Of a stretch of 64,000 nt of DNA, positions 20,186-28,816 are shown piece after piece (the first letter of the stretch is position 1; every line of letters starts with the position of its first letter). The stretch spans positions 1 to 64,000 of the forward strand of contig CALEAW010000003.1 in NCBI GenBank assembly GCA_937943605.1, written 5' to 3'. The notes under the pieces are model-generated. The model did no database searches and was not told where the DNA came from. It was given only the letters and a program-made list of their open reading frames with translations. Both the position numbers and the translations under genes were made by a program. The stretch comes from an uncultured Sutterella sp. (GTDB lineage Bacteria > Pseudomonadota > Gammaproteobacteria > Burkholderiales > Burkholderiaceae_F).

Positions 20186-21712
20186 TTACTTCGAAGCTGA
20201 AGCTGCGTGTTGTGTTAGTTTAGCTGAAGGTGTTTCGTCTTCGTTATCAGGGTGATTGAGCAACTGCGTTGTAACAGTTGACGCTTCACGATGATGGGTT
20301 TTAATAAAAGTGGGCAAAGGAAGTGCTTCACTTTCGGCGAGTAAGTCAAAACGTGCCTGGATTGGATAGGCTAGTGTCTTTAATTGTGCTAACTGGAAAG
20401 CTGAGAGGTTCTCGGTGTCTGGTAGATCAGCCGTGCGTGGGTTGATCTGGACGCCGTTAAACATCAATTCGTAATGAAGATGTGGTCCCGTAGCAAGTCC
20501 GGAGCGACCCACATACCCAATCACATCACCACGTTGTACACGCTGACCTTTTTTGAGTCCCTTTGTGATGCGAGACATATGTGCGTATAAAGTGGTGCGA
20601 CCCAAGCCGTGATCAATTTTGACGTAGCGACCATAGCCTTTGCGTTCATAGCCGACATAGCTAATGGTTCCATCTGCTGCCGCAAAGATGCGAGAGCCTG
20701 AAGGAGCGCGGAAATCAGTACCGTTATGCGGACGAAGAACGCCTGTAACAGGATGGCGACGTAACGGTGAGAATTCACTGCTGACGTCTTGAACGTCAAG
20801 TGGTACACGGATAAAGGTTTGTTGAGAGGCTCGCCCTTCAAGGGTATAAAAGCCGCCGACACGATCGTCATTGTTAAACCAGTAGGCTTCGTGAACTTCA
20901 TCGTTTGCAACAACTTGAACAGCTAAAAGCTGACCATTTCGAATGAAGTTTCCACCAGCAAATTTGCGTTCATAGATCAAACGTAAGGCGTCGCCATTTT
21001 TGATGGAACGAAGTGGATTATCTGCTCCGTCCCAGACAACTTTAAGTTGACTAGCGATGTCTGCTGGAATATTGAGTGCGTCAACAGTTGCTTTGAAGCC
21101 ATTAGATGCTAGGCCAGAAATACTTTCTTCTAGCGTATCAAAAGCGACGGCGAATTCTGCGCTTGCAAAGAGTTCACCAGCACGAGTGACTTCGATGCGG
21201 CGGCTATCTTGAGGGTGTGGTCCTTCAAGATAAAGATGTAAGTAAGCTAAGCGTCCGTCAGGCAAAATTCCAGCGGTAACGTACTGGCCGGGTTGCGGCA
21301 AGACAAAGGGACGAAGATGTGGCTCTGATCGAATGTAAGCGACGGCCTTGGGATCGTGGATTTCCAGGCGAGCCAATAAAGAACCTAATGTTTCCCCAGT
21401 ACGTGCCGTTAAACTCTTCGGCGTGACCGAACCGCCTCGACGCAATGCCTCTAGGGCTTCTTTGAGAACGTTATCGTCAACACTCTGTGTTACGTATGTT
21501 ACTCGAGGCTTTTCTTGTGCCAACGTAGGCGCGACGCCAAGTAGCCCCCCCGTACTCCCTAGCACAACACAGGATGCCAGTCCAACGGTGGCGGCCTGAG
21601 TCAAGCGTTTGTTAGGGTGACGCAACCGAGTATTTGCACGCGAGCGTAACCAAGAACGAAACGCTTTGCCTGCGGAGCGTAATTGCCTTGCAATAAGAGA
21701 GGGTGCAGTCAT
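20186..21712 (-). CDS. M23-family murein DD-endopeptidase (MepM-like)
   Basis: The 508-residue protein resembles MepM-type zinc hydrolases that cut peptide cross-links so that new wall can be inserted. A basic N-terminus is followed by one hydrophobic segment (about 40-62, VGLASCVVLGSTGGLL), a signal or anchor. A LysM/OapA-like region follows, then the LytM domain in the last third. Zinc ligands are expected in HNGTDF (His near 328, Asp near 332) and HLHYE (His near 412). The tail after about 440 is proline-poor and unstructured. It is divergent from tyrS and upstream of anmK, an arrangement common in Burkholderiales. Confidence 0.92.
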   Translation of the reverse strand: MTAPSLIARQLRSAGKAFRSWLRSRANTRLRHPNKRLTQAATVGLASCVVLGSTGGLLGVAPTLAQEKPRVTYVTQSVDDNVLKEALEALRRGGSVTPKSLTARTGETLGSLLARLEIHDPKAVAYIRSEPHLRPFVLPQPGQYVTAGILPDGRLAYLHLYLEGPHPQDSRRIEVTRAGELFASAEFAVAFDTLEESISGLASNGFKATVDALNIPADIASQLKVVWDGADNPLRSIKNGDALRLIYERKFAGGNFIRNGQLLAVQVVANDEVHEAYWFNNDDRVGGFYTLEGRASQQTFIRVPLDVQDVSSEFSPLRRHPVTGVLRPHNGTDFRAPSGSRIFAAADGTISYVGYERKGYGRYVKIDHGLGRTTLYAHMSRITKGLKKGQRVQRGDVIGYVGRSGLATGPHLHYELMFNGVQINPRTADLPDTENLSAFQLAQLKTLAYPIQARFDLLAESEALPLPTFIKTHHREASTVTTQLLNHPDNEDETPSAKLTQHAASASK

Positions 21713-21885
21713 GAGGGGTATAGAGTTGCGAAAGGCGGGAAAAAAGGGAACAATAACAAATCTGATATTTTAAAACAGATCACCCAATCGGCCTTTAGAA
21801 AACGGGACTCAAAATGGTTACAGATTGAGCCTACAAAGCTGAAAAGGGATTTGAGCCAATTTTTAGTAATAGCAAAGGGATACTG

Positions 21886-23145
21886 ATGACTGTTGAGTTA
21901 GACAAAGCTCAGGCGGAAAAGAAGCTGCCCGTGACGGATGAGATCCGTGAAGCCATGGCGTTGATTCGTCGTGGGACGGATACGTTTTTGATCGAAGAAG
22001 AATTCGAACAGAAGCTCGCACGAGCCAAAATGACGGGTACCCCGTTGCGTTGCAAGTTAGGTCTTGACCCGACGGCACCTGATATTCATATAGGTCATAC
22101 GGTGGTGCTCAATAAGTTGCGTCAGTTACAAGACTTGGGGCATACCGTGATTTTCTTGGTGGGCGACTTTACGGCCGCGATCGGCGATCCCTCTGGCCGT
22201 AACGTGACGCGTCCGCCGTTGTCGCATGAACAGATTGTCGAAAATGCACAGACCTACTTGAACCAGGCGGGTTTGGTGCTTGATCTTGAACGAACAGAAG
22301 TGCGTTACAACTCTGAATGGTGTAACGACCTTGGTTCGGTAGGCCTGATTCAGTTGGCTTCGCGTTATACGTTGGCTCGTTTGCTCGAACGCGACGACTT
22401 CGCTAAGCGCTATGCTGAACAAGCTCCGATCGCTATGCATGAACTGATCTATCCTTTGATGCAGGGATATGACTCTGTGGCACTCAAGGCTGACCTTGAG
22501 TTGGGTGGCTCTGACCAGCGTTTCAACCTCTTGGTGGGTCGTGAACTCCAGCGTCAGTATGGTCAGGAACCGCAGTGCATTTTGACGATGCCGTTGTTGG
22601 TGGGCCTTGATGGCCAAGTCAAGATGAGCAAGAGTAAGCATAACTACATCGGCATTACGGATGCTCCGAACGATATGTTTGGCAAGGTGATGTCGATCTC
22701 TGATGCCTTGATGTGGGATTGGTATGACCTCTTAAGCTTGCGTGGCAATGCTGAAATTGCTCAGCTTAAGAAGGAGTGTGCTGAAGGTCGCAACCCCCGT
22801 GATGCGAAAGTGTTGCTTGCGAAGGAGATCGTGGGGCGCTTCCACTCGGATGCCGCTGCGACGGCTGCCGAAGAAGAATTTAATGCACGCTTCCGTGCAG
22901 GTGCGATGCCGAGCGATATTCCAGAAATGACCGTGACAGCCTCTGAAGGTGAAATCGGCATTGGTCAATTGTTGAAGACGACAGGTTTGGTCGCTTCTAC
23001 GAGCGAAGCAAACCGCAACATTGATCAGGGTGGTGTCAAGATTGATGGTCAGAAGGTGTCTGATCGCGGTCTCAAGCTTCACACTGGCGATGTGATCACG
23101 GTTCAGGTGGGTAAGCGTAAGTGGGCCAAAATCACGGTCGCTTAA
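21886..23145 (+). CDS. tyrS: Tyrosyl-tRNA synthetase
   Basis: TyrS charges tRNA-Tyr. The class I signatures are HIGH at residues 68-71 and KMSKS from residue 246. The C-terminal S4 RNA-binding domain covers about 355-417 (NRNIDQGGVKIDGQKVSDRG). At 419 residues, with KLGLDPTAPDIHIGHTVVL, it belongs to the Haemophilus/Pseudomonas-type branch rather than the E. coli one. AAAGGGA precedes the ATG. dtd follows after 13 bases, so charging and D-Tyr proofreading are co-expressed. Confidence 0.97.
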   Translation: MTVELDKAQAEKKLPVTDEIREAMALIRRGTDTFLIEEEFEQKLARAKMTGTPLRCKLGLDPTAPDIHIGHTVVLNKLRQLQDLGHTVIFLVGDFTAAIGDPSGRNVTRPPLSHEQIVENAQTYLNQAGLVLDLERTEVRYNSEWCNDLGSVGLIQLASRYTLARLLERDDFAKRYAEQAPIAMHELIYPLMQGYDSVALKADLELGGSDQRFNLLVGRELQRQYGQEPQCILTMPLLVGLDGQVKMSKSKHNYIGITDAPNDMFGKVMSISDALMWDWYDLLSLRGNAEIAQLKKECAEGRNPRDAKVLLAKEIVGRFHSDAAATAAEEEFNARFRAGAMPSDIPEMTVTASEGEIGIGQLLKTTGLVASTSEANRNIDQGGVKIDGQKVSDRGLKLHTGDVITVQVGKRKWAKITVA

Positions 23146-23158
23146 TTGAGGTTTACCC

Positions 23159-23596
23159 ATGATTGTGCTTGTGCAACGTGTGACCCAAGCAAGCGTGCAG
23201 GTCAACGACGAGATCATTGGCGCGGTTCAAAAAGGGCTCCTCGCATTCATTTGTGGGGAACCCGGCGATACGCCTGAAACGATTGAAAAGTTGGCGCGTA
23301 AAGTGGCGAAATTGCGCATCTTTTCGGATGACTCAGGCAAGATGAATTTGAGTGTTGGTGACGTGGGTGGTGACGTGCTTTGTGTGTCGCAATTTACACT
23401 CGCGGCAGATACGCGCTCAGGTAATCGACCGAGCTTTTCTAAAGCGGCATCCCCTGAAGAAGGGCGACTGGCTTATGAGGCGTTTGTGACGGCTTTACGT
23501 GCGCAAGGACTTTCGTGCCCGACAGGTCAGTTTGGCGCAGAGATGAAAGTCTCGCTCGTTAATGATGGCCCTGCCACATTTTGGCTTCAGTTGTGA
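23159..23596 (+). CDS. dtd: D-aminoacyl-tRNA deacylase
   Basis: Dtd removes D-amino acids, notably D-Tyr, from tRNA. The 145-residue protein is of normal length. It has MIVLVQRVTQASVQV, the active-site strand SQFTLAADT, and a C-terminal Gly-Pro loop in NDGPATFWLQ. E. coli has Val after the Pro, and the Ala here is a conservative change. GAGG lies upstream of the ATG. It is co-transcribed with tyrS, which is the usual pairing in betaproteobacteria. Confidence 0.96.
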   Translation: MIVLVQRVTQASVQVNDEIIGAVQKGLLAFICGEPGDTPETIEKLARKVAKLRIFSDDSGKMNLSVGDVGGDVLCVSQFTLAADTRSGNRPSFSKAASPEEGRLAYEAFVTALRAQGLSCPTGQFGAEMKVSLVNDGPATFWLQL

Positions 23597-23699
23597 GCCA
23601 AAAGTAAGTCCTTTTCCTCATGTGGTTTGTTTGAACGCAGAGGAGTTTGGATAAGCAAAATCGATCAAAGGTTGATCAACGCAATCTGATGCTATAAAG

Positions 23700-23731
23700 G
23701 AAGACGCTCGACGAATATGTCAAGCGTCTTC
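23700..23731 (+). other. Stable hairpin in the 5' leader of the PEBP-family gene
   Basis: GAAGACGCT (23700-23708) pairs with AGCGTCTTC (23723-23731), with extra pairs GAC/GTC inside. It lies just after a possible -10 TATAAA (23693-23698), whose -35 candidate TTGATC (23672-23677) is only 15 bases away, and just before the ribosome site at 23743. It could stabilise the mRNA end or form an operator. GATCAA/TTGATC at 23663-23677 is a second inverted repeat. Confidence 0.4.
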
Positions 23732-23753
23732 TCAAAAGACATGGAGGTGTCAC

Positions 23754-24353
23754 TTGAAGCTGATTTCAGAAAATTTTGCTCAAGGTGAATTGATTCCTGA
23801 AGCGTTTGCTTGGGGGCGTATTGGTTCAGAAGGGACGGTGCGTTCTGCCAATCTGAACCCGCATCTGGCTTGGTCTGATGTGCCCGAAGGAACAGCTTCT
23901 TTTGTATTGGCTTGTCTCGATGATGATGTGCCAACTCAGTTAGAGGAGCGAGATCTTTCAGGTGAGCTTCCTGTGTCTCAACCTCGACGCCGATTTGTAC
24001 ATTGGGTTCAGCCCAATTGTCCAGTGACTGTGCGCGAAATTCCTGAAGGCGCTTTGGCGGAAACGAAAAAGTGTACCTCTGGGTTTGGCGATTTGGGTAT
24101 CAACGATTACAGTCGTGGTGCTCGTCCTGTGCCCGGTGAAACGGGGACAGGATATGATGGACCTTGTCCGCCATTTTTTGATGCCCGTTGGCATTACTAC
24201 CGCTTTATGGTGTTCGCATTAGATGTCGAAAAACTCGCTTTACCAGCAGAGTTTACTTGGCAGGATGTTGAAGTAGCCATGAAGGGCCACATCATTACGT
24301 CGGCAGAATTAGTTGGTCGCTATACGCTCAATTCGCGTCTTGCTACTGAATAG
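23754..24353 (+). CDS. YbhB/YbcL-family (PEBP-like) protein
   Basis: The 199-residue protein belongs to the phosphatidylethanolamine-binding-protein superfamily, whose bacterial members have no firmly settled role. Visible features are the strand LNPHLAWSDVPEGTASFVLACLD cut by a loop, DDDVP, FVHWVQPNC (the family's H-W core) and TGYDGPCPPF (the GP.PP ligand-site loop). There is no signal peptide, so it is cytoplasmic. The start is a TTG, strongly supported by GGAGGTG four bases upstream. It stands alone between tyrS-dtd and glyA. Confidence 0.9.
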   Translation: MKLISENFAQGELIPEAFAWGRIGSEGTVRSANLNPHLAWSDVPEGTASFVLACLDDDVPTQLEERDLSGELPVSQPRRRFVHWVQPNCPVTVREIPEGALAETKKCTSGFGDLGINDYSRGARPVPGETGTGYDGPCPPFFDARWHYYRFMVFALDVEKLALPAEFTWQDVEVAMKGHIITSAELVGRYTLNSRLATE

Positions 24354-24427
24354 TTTTTGTTATTCACCCGCTAGCACATTCGATGCGTTGTGTTTCGAAG
24401 CGCTAGCTTTTCTAAGGAACTGAAGTC

Positions 24428-25690
24428 GTGTTCAAACGCTCCAATACTATCGCTGTGGTCGATCCTGAACTTTGGGATGTTGTCTGCCACGAATCTACCC
24501 GTCAGGAAGATCACATTGAGCTGATCGCGAGTGAAAACTATGCCTCTCCAGCAGTTATGCAGGCTCAGGGGTCTTGCCTTACCAACAAGTATGCTGAAGG
24601 CTATCCTGGTAAGCGCTACTACGGTGGTTGCGAACATGTCGACGTGGCTGAAAGTCTCGCGATCGAACGTGCTAAGAAGCTCTTTTGTGAGCCCGCTGGC
24701 GTCGAAATGGCTGTGAACGTGCAGCCGCATTCTGGTGCACAGGCTAACTCTGCCGTTTATTTCGGTTTGCTTGAGCCGGGCGATACGATTATGGGTCTTT
24801 CGCTTGCCGAAGGTGGTCACTTGACCCATGGTATGCATCTCAATTATTCGGGTCGTTACTTCAAGGTGGTTCCCTATGGTCTCGATGAAAACGAAGCCAT
24901 TGATTACGACCGCGTTGAAGCTTTGGCTAAGGAACATAAGCCGAAGATCATTGTGACGGGTGCCTCTGCTTACTCGCTCCGCATTGACTTCAAGCGCTTT
25001 GCTGACATTGCTCATAGTGTTGGCGCATTGTTGATGGTCGACATGGCTCACTATGCTGGTTTGATCGCAGCTGGTGTGTATCCCACGCCGTTTGGTCATG
25101 CTGACATTGTGACGACGACAACGCATAAGACGTTGCGTGGTCCGCGTGGTGGTTTGATCTTTGTTCGTCCCGATCTTGAAAAGAAGATCAATTCCGCAGT
25201 CTTCCCGGGGATGCAGGGTGGTCCTTTGATGCACGTGATTGCCGCAAAGGCTGTGGCGCTCAAGGAAGCTCTGGATCCGTCCTTTAAGGTCTATGGTGAA
25301 CAGTGCATTAAGAACGCAGCTGCGATGGCCGACGAATTGATTAAGCGCGGTCTTCGCATTGTGTCGGGTCACACAGAAAGTCATGTCATGCTTGTTGACC
25401 TTCGTTCTTTGAAGATTACGGGTAAGGCAGCTGAAGCGTTGCTCAATGCTGCTCATATCACTGTCAACAAGAATGCGATTCCGAATGACCCAGAAAAGCC
25501 CTTTGTCACGTCTGGTATCCGCTTAGGGTCGCCAGCCATGACGACGCGTGGTTTCGGTGAAGCCGAAGCTCGTAAGGTGGCTAATTTGATCGTTGATTTG
25601 CTCGAAGCTCCTGAAGATCAGGCTGTGTTTGAGCGTGTCAAGGCTGAGGTCGAAAAGCTCACGAAGGCTTTCCCGGTCTACTCTGACTAA
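24428..25690 (+). CDS. glyA: Serine hydroxymethyltransferase
   Basis: GlyA interconverts serine and glycine with tetrahydrofolate, supplying one-carbon units. The PLP lysine is K234 in TTTTHKTLRGPRGG. Other family blocks are ELIASENYAS, YPGKRYYGGCE and NVQPHSGAQAN. The 420 residues match the usual 415-420. The start is GTG with an AAGGA element upstream. Codon use is optimised, as in other highly expressed genes here. nrdR and ribD follow in the order common to Burkholderiales. Confidence 0.97.
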   Translation: MFKRSNTIAVVDPELWDVVCHESTRQEDHIELIASENYASPAVMQAQGSCLTNKYAEGYPGKRYYGGCEHVDVAESLAIERAKKLFCEPAGVEMAVNVQPHSGAQANSAVYFGLLEPGDTIMGLSLAEGGHLTHGMHLNYSGRYFKVVPYGLDENEAIDYDRVEALAKEHKPKIIVTGASAYSLRIDFKRFADIAHSVGALLMVDMAHYAGLIAAGVYPTPFGHADIVTTTTHKTLRGPRGGLIFVRPDLEKKINSAVFPGMQGGPLMHVIAAKAVALKEALDPSFKVYGEQCIKNAAAMADELIKRGLRIVSGHTESHVMLVDLRSLKITGKAAEALLNAAHITVNKNAIPNDPEKPFVTSGIRLGSPAMTTRGFGEAEARKVANLIVDLLEAPEDQAVFERVKAEVEKLTKAFPVYSD

Positions 25691-25723
25691 GCAAAAGCTT
25701 AAAAAGCACGTTTAGACATACTA

Positions 25724-25753
25724 GGGCTGATGTTTTCTATAAAGCATCAGCCC
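25724..25753 (+). terminator. Probable terminator after glyA
   Basis: GGGCTGATG and CATCAGCCC form a perfect 9-bp stem with a 12-base loop. The following tract ATATTTTGT is only moderately T-rich, so termination may be partial. Confidence 0.55.
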
Positions 25754-25772
25754 ATATTTTGTATGTAAACCC

Positions 25773-25802
25773 TTGATCTTTTATATAAAGAGGCGCTAAA
25801 CT
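25773..25802 (+). promoter_or_regulatory. Possible sigma-70 promoter of nrdR-ribD
   Basis: TTGATC (25773-25778) and TAAACT (25797-25802) are 18 bases apart. They lie about 60 bases before nrdR and after the glyA hairpin, which suits a new transcription unit. Confidence 0.4.
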
Positions 25803-25860
25803 CAACATCACTTCAATCTAGGCAGGGTTATCCCTGTGATCAGTTTTAGGAGTGATGAAT

Positions 25861-26349
25861 ATGCGTTGTCCCTTTTGTCAAAATCCGGACACACAAGTAA
25901 TTGATTCTCGTGCGCCGGAAGAGGGATATGTAATCCGTCGTCGACGTCGCTGTCCAAAGTGTGAAAAGCGCTTTACGACATTTGAACGTGCCCATTTGGC
26001 GATCCCGACTATTGTGAAGCGTGGCGGCGTGCGTTCAGAATACGATCGAGCCAAATTGTTGGCTTCGATGTCCTTGGCTTTGCGCAAGCGTCCTGTATCG
26101 CCAGAAAAAATTGAAGAAGCCGTGGACGCGATTGAACAAGAAATGATTCTGACGGGAGAACGTGAGATTCGTTCTAGCCGTTTAGGTGATTTGGTGTTAG
26201 CTGCTTTAAAGAAGCTCGACACGATTGCCTATATCCGTTTTGCATCGGTGTACTTCAATATCAATGATCCTCAGGCGTTTATCACGATGATTCGTGAGGC
26301 TGCTGAATTGGCCAAAACCCCTGAACCGAAAGGTAACAAGGAAGAATGA
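25861..26349 (+). CDS. nrdR: Transcriptional repressor NrdR
   Basis: NrdR represses ribonucleotide reductase genes and senses ATP/dATP through its ATP-cone. The zinc ribbon cysteines are C3, C6, C31 and C34 (MRCPFC and RCPKC). The ATP-cone starts at about residue 49 (VKRGGVRSEYDRAKL). I chose the ATG at 25861, eight bases after AGGAG, over two in-frame starts a few codons upstream. It has 162 residues, close to the family norm. The last residues are charged (EPKGNKEE). Its stop overlaps the ribD start by four bases (ATGA). Confidence 0.95.
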   Translation: MRCPFCQNPDTQVIDSRAPEEGYVIRRRRRCPKCEKRFTTFERAHLAIPTIVKRGGVRSEYDRAKLLASMSLALRKRPVSPEKIEEAVDAIEQEMILTGEREIRSSRLGDLVLAALKKLDTIAYIRFASVYFNINDPQAFITMIREAAELAKTPEPKGNKEE

Positions 26350-27437
26350 TGACGCAAGACGAAGAGTGGATGAGTTTGGCATTGGCGCAGGCAGGGAAAG
26401 CCCGCCGCTTGTCTGCACCCAATCCTGCGGTAGGGGCTGTGATTGTGCGCGACGGCCGTGTCATTGGTTGTGGACATACTCAAGCTGTCGGCGGTCCTCA
26501 TGCCGAAATTATGGCCTTAAGAGATGCACAAGCTAAAGGTGAATCCGTTGCAGGCGCAACGATGTATGTGACGCTAGAGCCTTGTTCGCACTATGGTCGT
26601 ACACCTCCTTGCGCGAAAGCATTGATTGAACATCGTCTAGGCCGCGTGGTCGTTGCTATATTGGATCCGAATCCTTTGGTTGCTGGTCGCGGCGTGCGTA
26701 TGTTGACTGAAGCCGGGATTTCGGTGACGACAGGGATTTGTGAAAACGAGGCTTTCAACGCAAATGTTGGTTTTATAACACGCATGACCACAGGACGTCC
26801 TTGGGTCCGATTGAAGTGTGCTAGCACACTGGATGGTCGTACTGCTTTGCCTGACGGTCGTTCTCAGTGGATTACAGGGAGCGATGCTCGTGAGGAAAAT
26901 CAATGGTTGCGTGCTCGTTCAGGTGCCATTGTGACGGGTATTGGAACGGTTAAGGCAGATAATCCTCGTATGACGGTACGCCTTGCCGATCAGGTTCGTT
27001 TCCCGTTACGCGTTGTGGTGGACGCCCGATTGGAAATTCCTCTGACGGCTCAGATTTTAGAGGGTGGAAATACACTGATTGTGACGGCGTGTAACGATGA
27101 GAGCAAAGCGCAAGCCTTAAAGCAAAAGGGTGTTGAGATTTGGTACTTGCCAGATGAACAAAACCCTGAACGCGTTGACCTAGGTAAAATGCTTGACGGG
27201 TTAGGTGAACGTGAGGTGAACGAAGTGCACTTAGAAGCGGGGGCTGGTCTTAACGGTGCCTTCTTACACCAAAAATTGGTGGATGAGATTGTTCTGTTTA
27301 TGGCACCTTGTTTCTTTGGTGCAGGAATGCCCATTGCTCACGTACCGCTCCCCCAAACGCCTAACGACGCTCATCGTTGGAAAGTAACTGAATTGAGTCA
27401 GATCGGAGCCGATCTGCTTGTGATTATGAGGAGATAA
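26346..27437 (+). CDS. ribD: Bifunctional riboflavin biosynthesis deaminase/reductase RibD
   Basis: RibD performs the second and third steps of riboflavin synthesis, deaminating and then reducing the pyrimidine intermediate. The N-terminal deaminase has the zinc site H52-A-E with C80 and C89 in LEPCSHYGRTPPC. The NADPH reductase domain begins at about residue 145 (RPWVRLKCASTLDGRTA). At 363 residues it is full-length. It starts inside the nrdR stop codon, so translation is coupled. ribE begins six bases after its stop. Confidence 0.96.
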   Translation: MMTQDEEWMSLALAQAGKARRLSAPNPAVGAVIVRDGRVIGCGHTQAVGGPHAEIMALRDAQAKGESVAGATMYVTLEPCSHYGRTPPCAKALIEHRLGRVVVAILDPNPLVAGRGVRMLTEAGISVTTGICENEAFNANVGFITRMTTGRPWVRLKCASTLDGRTALPDGRSQWITGSDAREENQWLRARSGAIVTGIGTVKADNPRMTVRLADQVRFPLRVVVDARLEIPLTAQILEGGNTLIVTACNDESKAQALKQKGVEIWYLPDEQNPERVDLGKMLDGLGEREVNEVHLEAGAGLNGAFLHQKLVDEIVLFMAPCFFGAGMPIAHVPLPQTPNDAHRWKVTELSQIGADLLVIMRR

Positions 27438-27443
27438 CTCGAA

Positions 27444-28064
27444 ATGTTTACCGGTATTATTCAGGCGATCGGCAAAGTGCGCGAACCCGAACCTCTTGGT
27501 AATGGTGTGCGTCTCACGATCGTGGCCCCGACGTTAGGTCTTGATGAAGTGCGTGTAGGCGATTCGATCGCTGTGAACGGTGCTTGCATGACTGTGATTG
27601 AAAAGACGGACACTGAATTTAAGGTGGATGTCTCGGCTGAAAGCTTATCGAAGACGACGGGCTTGGATACTTTTGGTGAAGTGAATTTGGAAAAAGCGAT
27701 GCGCTTAGGTGACCGTGTGGACGGTCACCTAGTGAGCGGACACGTGGACGGTGTTGGTCAGGTTGAGTCGATGGAACAAGTCGCTGAATCTTGGCGTTTA
27801 GTCATTCGTGCGCCTCGAGTCCTTTCTCCCTATTTGGCTTACAAGGGGTCCATCACTGTGAACGGCGTATCGCTCACGATCAATAAGGTCGAAGATACCG
27901 CCTTGGATACGTTGGTGACGATTAATTTGATTCCGCACACAGTGGAAGTGACGACGCTCAAGCATTTGAAGGCTCAGAGCTACGTCAATCTCGAAATCGA
28001 TACGATTGCGCGTTATGTCGAGCGTATGATGGCGCTCAAGAATGATGAAGAATCATTCTTTTGA
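27444..28064 (+). CDS. ribE: Riboflavin synthase alpha chain
   Basis: This enzyme dismutates two 6,7-dimethyl-8-ribityllumazine molecules into riboflavin. The two lumazine-binding halves are visible. The first is MFTGIIQAIGKV with SIAVNGACMTV, and the second starts at about residue 98 with YKGSITVNGVSLTIN. The 206 residues are near the norm. GAGGAG stands just before the ATG and overlaps the end of ribD. The gene is called ribC in E. coli. The lumazine-producing enzyme, ribH, lies 224 bases downstream behind a structured leader. Confidence 0.96.
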   Translation: MFTGIIQAIGKVREPEPLGNGVRLTIVAPTLGLDEVRVGDSIAVNGACMTVIEKTDTEFKVDVSAESLSKTTGLDTFGEVNLEKAMRLGDRVDGHLVSGHVDGVGQVESMEQVAESWRLVIRAPRVLSPYLAYKGSITVNGVSLTINKVEDTALDTLVTINLIPHTVEVTTLKHLKAQSYVNLEIDTIARYVERMMALKNDEESFF

Positions 28065-28088
28065 GCCTTCGAAAGAGACATAAACAAA

Positions 28089-28288
28089 CGAGCGCGGCAT
28101 TCGTCGCTCGAAAAACTTAGCTTAAATGCAGGCGAACGCGATTTCTAAGCGTTCGCCTGTGCTTTCGCGCTAAAATACTAATTTACTAACGGATACCTCT
28201 TAGGGGCATCCGTTCAGAGGGATTCTCCCTCGAACTCAGAATTTTGATAACAAATTAGCTCCCGCTTGCAGGCCTCAAGGAGACAGAA
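28089..28288 (+). promoter_or_regulatory. Hairpin-rich leader between ribE and ribH
   Basis: Four hairpins lie here: CGAGCG/CGCTCG at 28089-28110, GGCGAACGC (28131-28139) with GCGTTCGCC (28149-28157), ACGGAT (28189-28194) with ATCCGT (28208-28213), and GAGGGA with TCCCTC (28217-28231). A possible -10 TAAAAT is at 28171. None has a T-run. I could not match the conserved core of the FMN riboswitch, so this is either a different regulatory RNA or a separate ribH promoter region. Confidence 0.45.
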
Positions 28289-28804
28289 ATGGCTGTTGAC
28301 ATTGTTCCCACTAAACTCGATGGTACGGATCTTCGTATCGGTATCGTTGTTGCCCGCTTCAACGAATATGCCGGTCGCGGTGAGTTCGAAGCCTGCATGG
28401 ACGAACTTCGTAAGCTTGGCGTGGTTGATGAAGATGTAACCAAGGTCTCTGTACCTGGTGCCCTCGAAATTCCGTTCGCTTTGATGAAGCTTGCTCAGAC
28501 GGCTGAATATGATGCGCTCATCGCATTGGGTGCTGTGATTCGTGGCGAAACCTATCATTTTGAATTGGTGAGCAATGAGTCTGGTGCTGGCATTACCCGC
28601 GTTGGTTTGGACTATGAAATTCCTATTGCCAACGGTGTTTTAACGACTGAAAACGACGAACAGTGTCAAGAACGTCTCGACATGAAAGGTCGTGATTGCG
28701 CTCGTTGTGCCGTTGAAATGGCTAACTTGGCCAAGGAATTCGTGTCTGAAGAAGACTTCGACGAAGACGAAGGTTTCTGCTACGAAGAAGATGATAAGGA
28801 ATAA
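28289..28804 (+). CDS. ribH: 6,7-dimethyl-8-ribityllumazine synthase
   Basis: RibH condenses the ribityl pyrimidine with 3,4-dihydroxy-2-butanone 4-phosphate, the step before riboflavin synthase. The catalytic His is H90 in RGETYHFELVSNESG. VARFNEY near residue 21 and VPGALEIPF near 55 line the substrate site. The 171 residues exceed the usual 155 or so because of a very acidic C-terminal tail (about 150-171). AAGGAG lies upstream of the ATG. nusB follows after 12 bases, the ribH-nusB pairing being widespread. Confidence 0.96.
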   Translation: MAVDIVPTKLDGTDLRIGIVVARFNEYAGRGEFEACMDELRKLGVVDEDVTKVSVPGALEIPFALMKLAQTAEYDALIALGAVIRGETYHFELVSNESGAGITRVGLDYEIPIANGVLTTENDEQCQERLDMKGRDCARCAVEMANLAKEFVSEEDFDEDEGFCYEEDDKE

Positions 28805-28816
28805 AGGAATCCACGA

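Noticed and set aside
24371..25456. Open frame of 361 codons opposite glyA, and a similar one of 383 codons opposite glpD
   Set aside because: Both are reverse-strand shadows of biased, well-identified genes, with His/Arg/Thr-rich translations typical of such artefacts.
28065..28288. FMN riboswitch before ribH
   Set aside because: The conserved junction sequences of that riboswitch could not be found; only simple hairpins are present.
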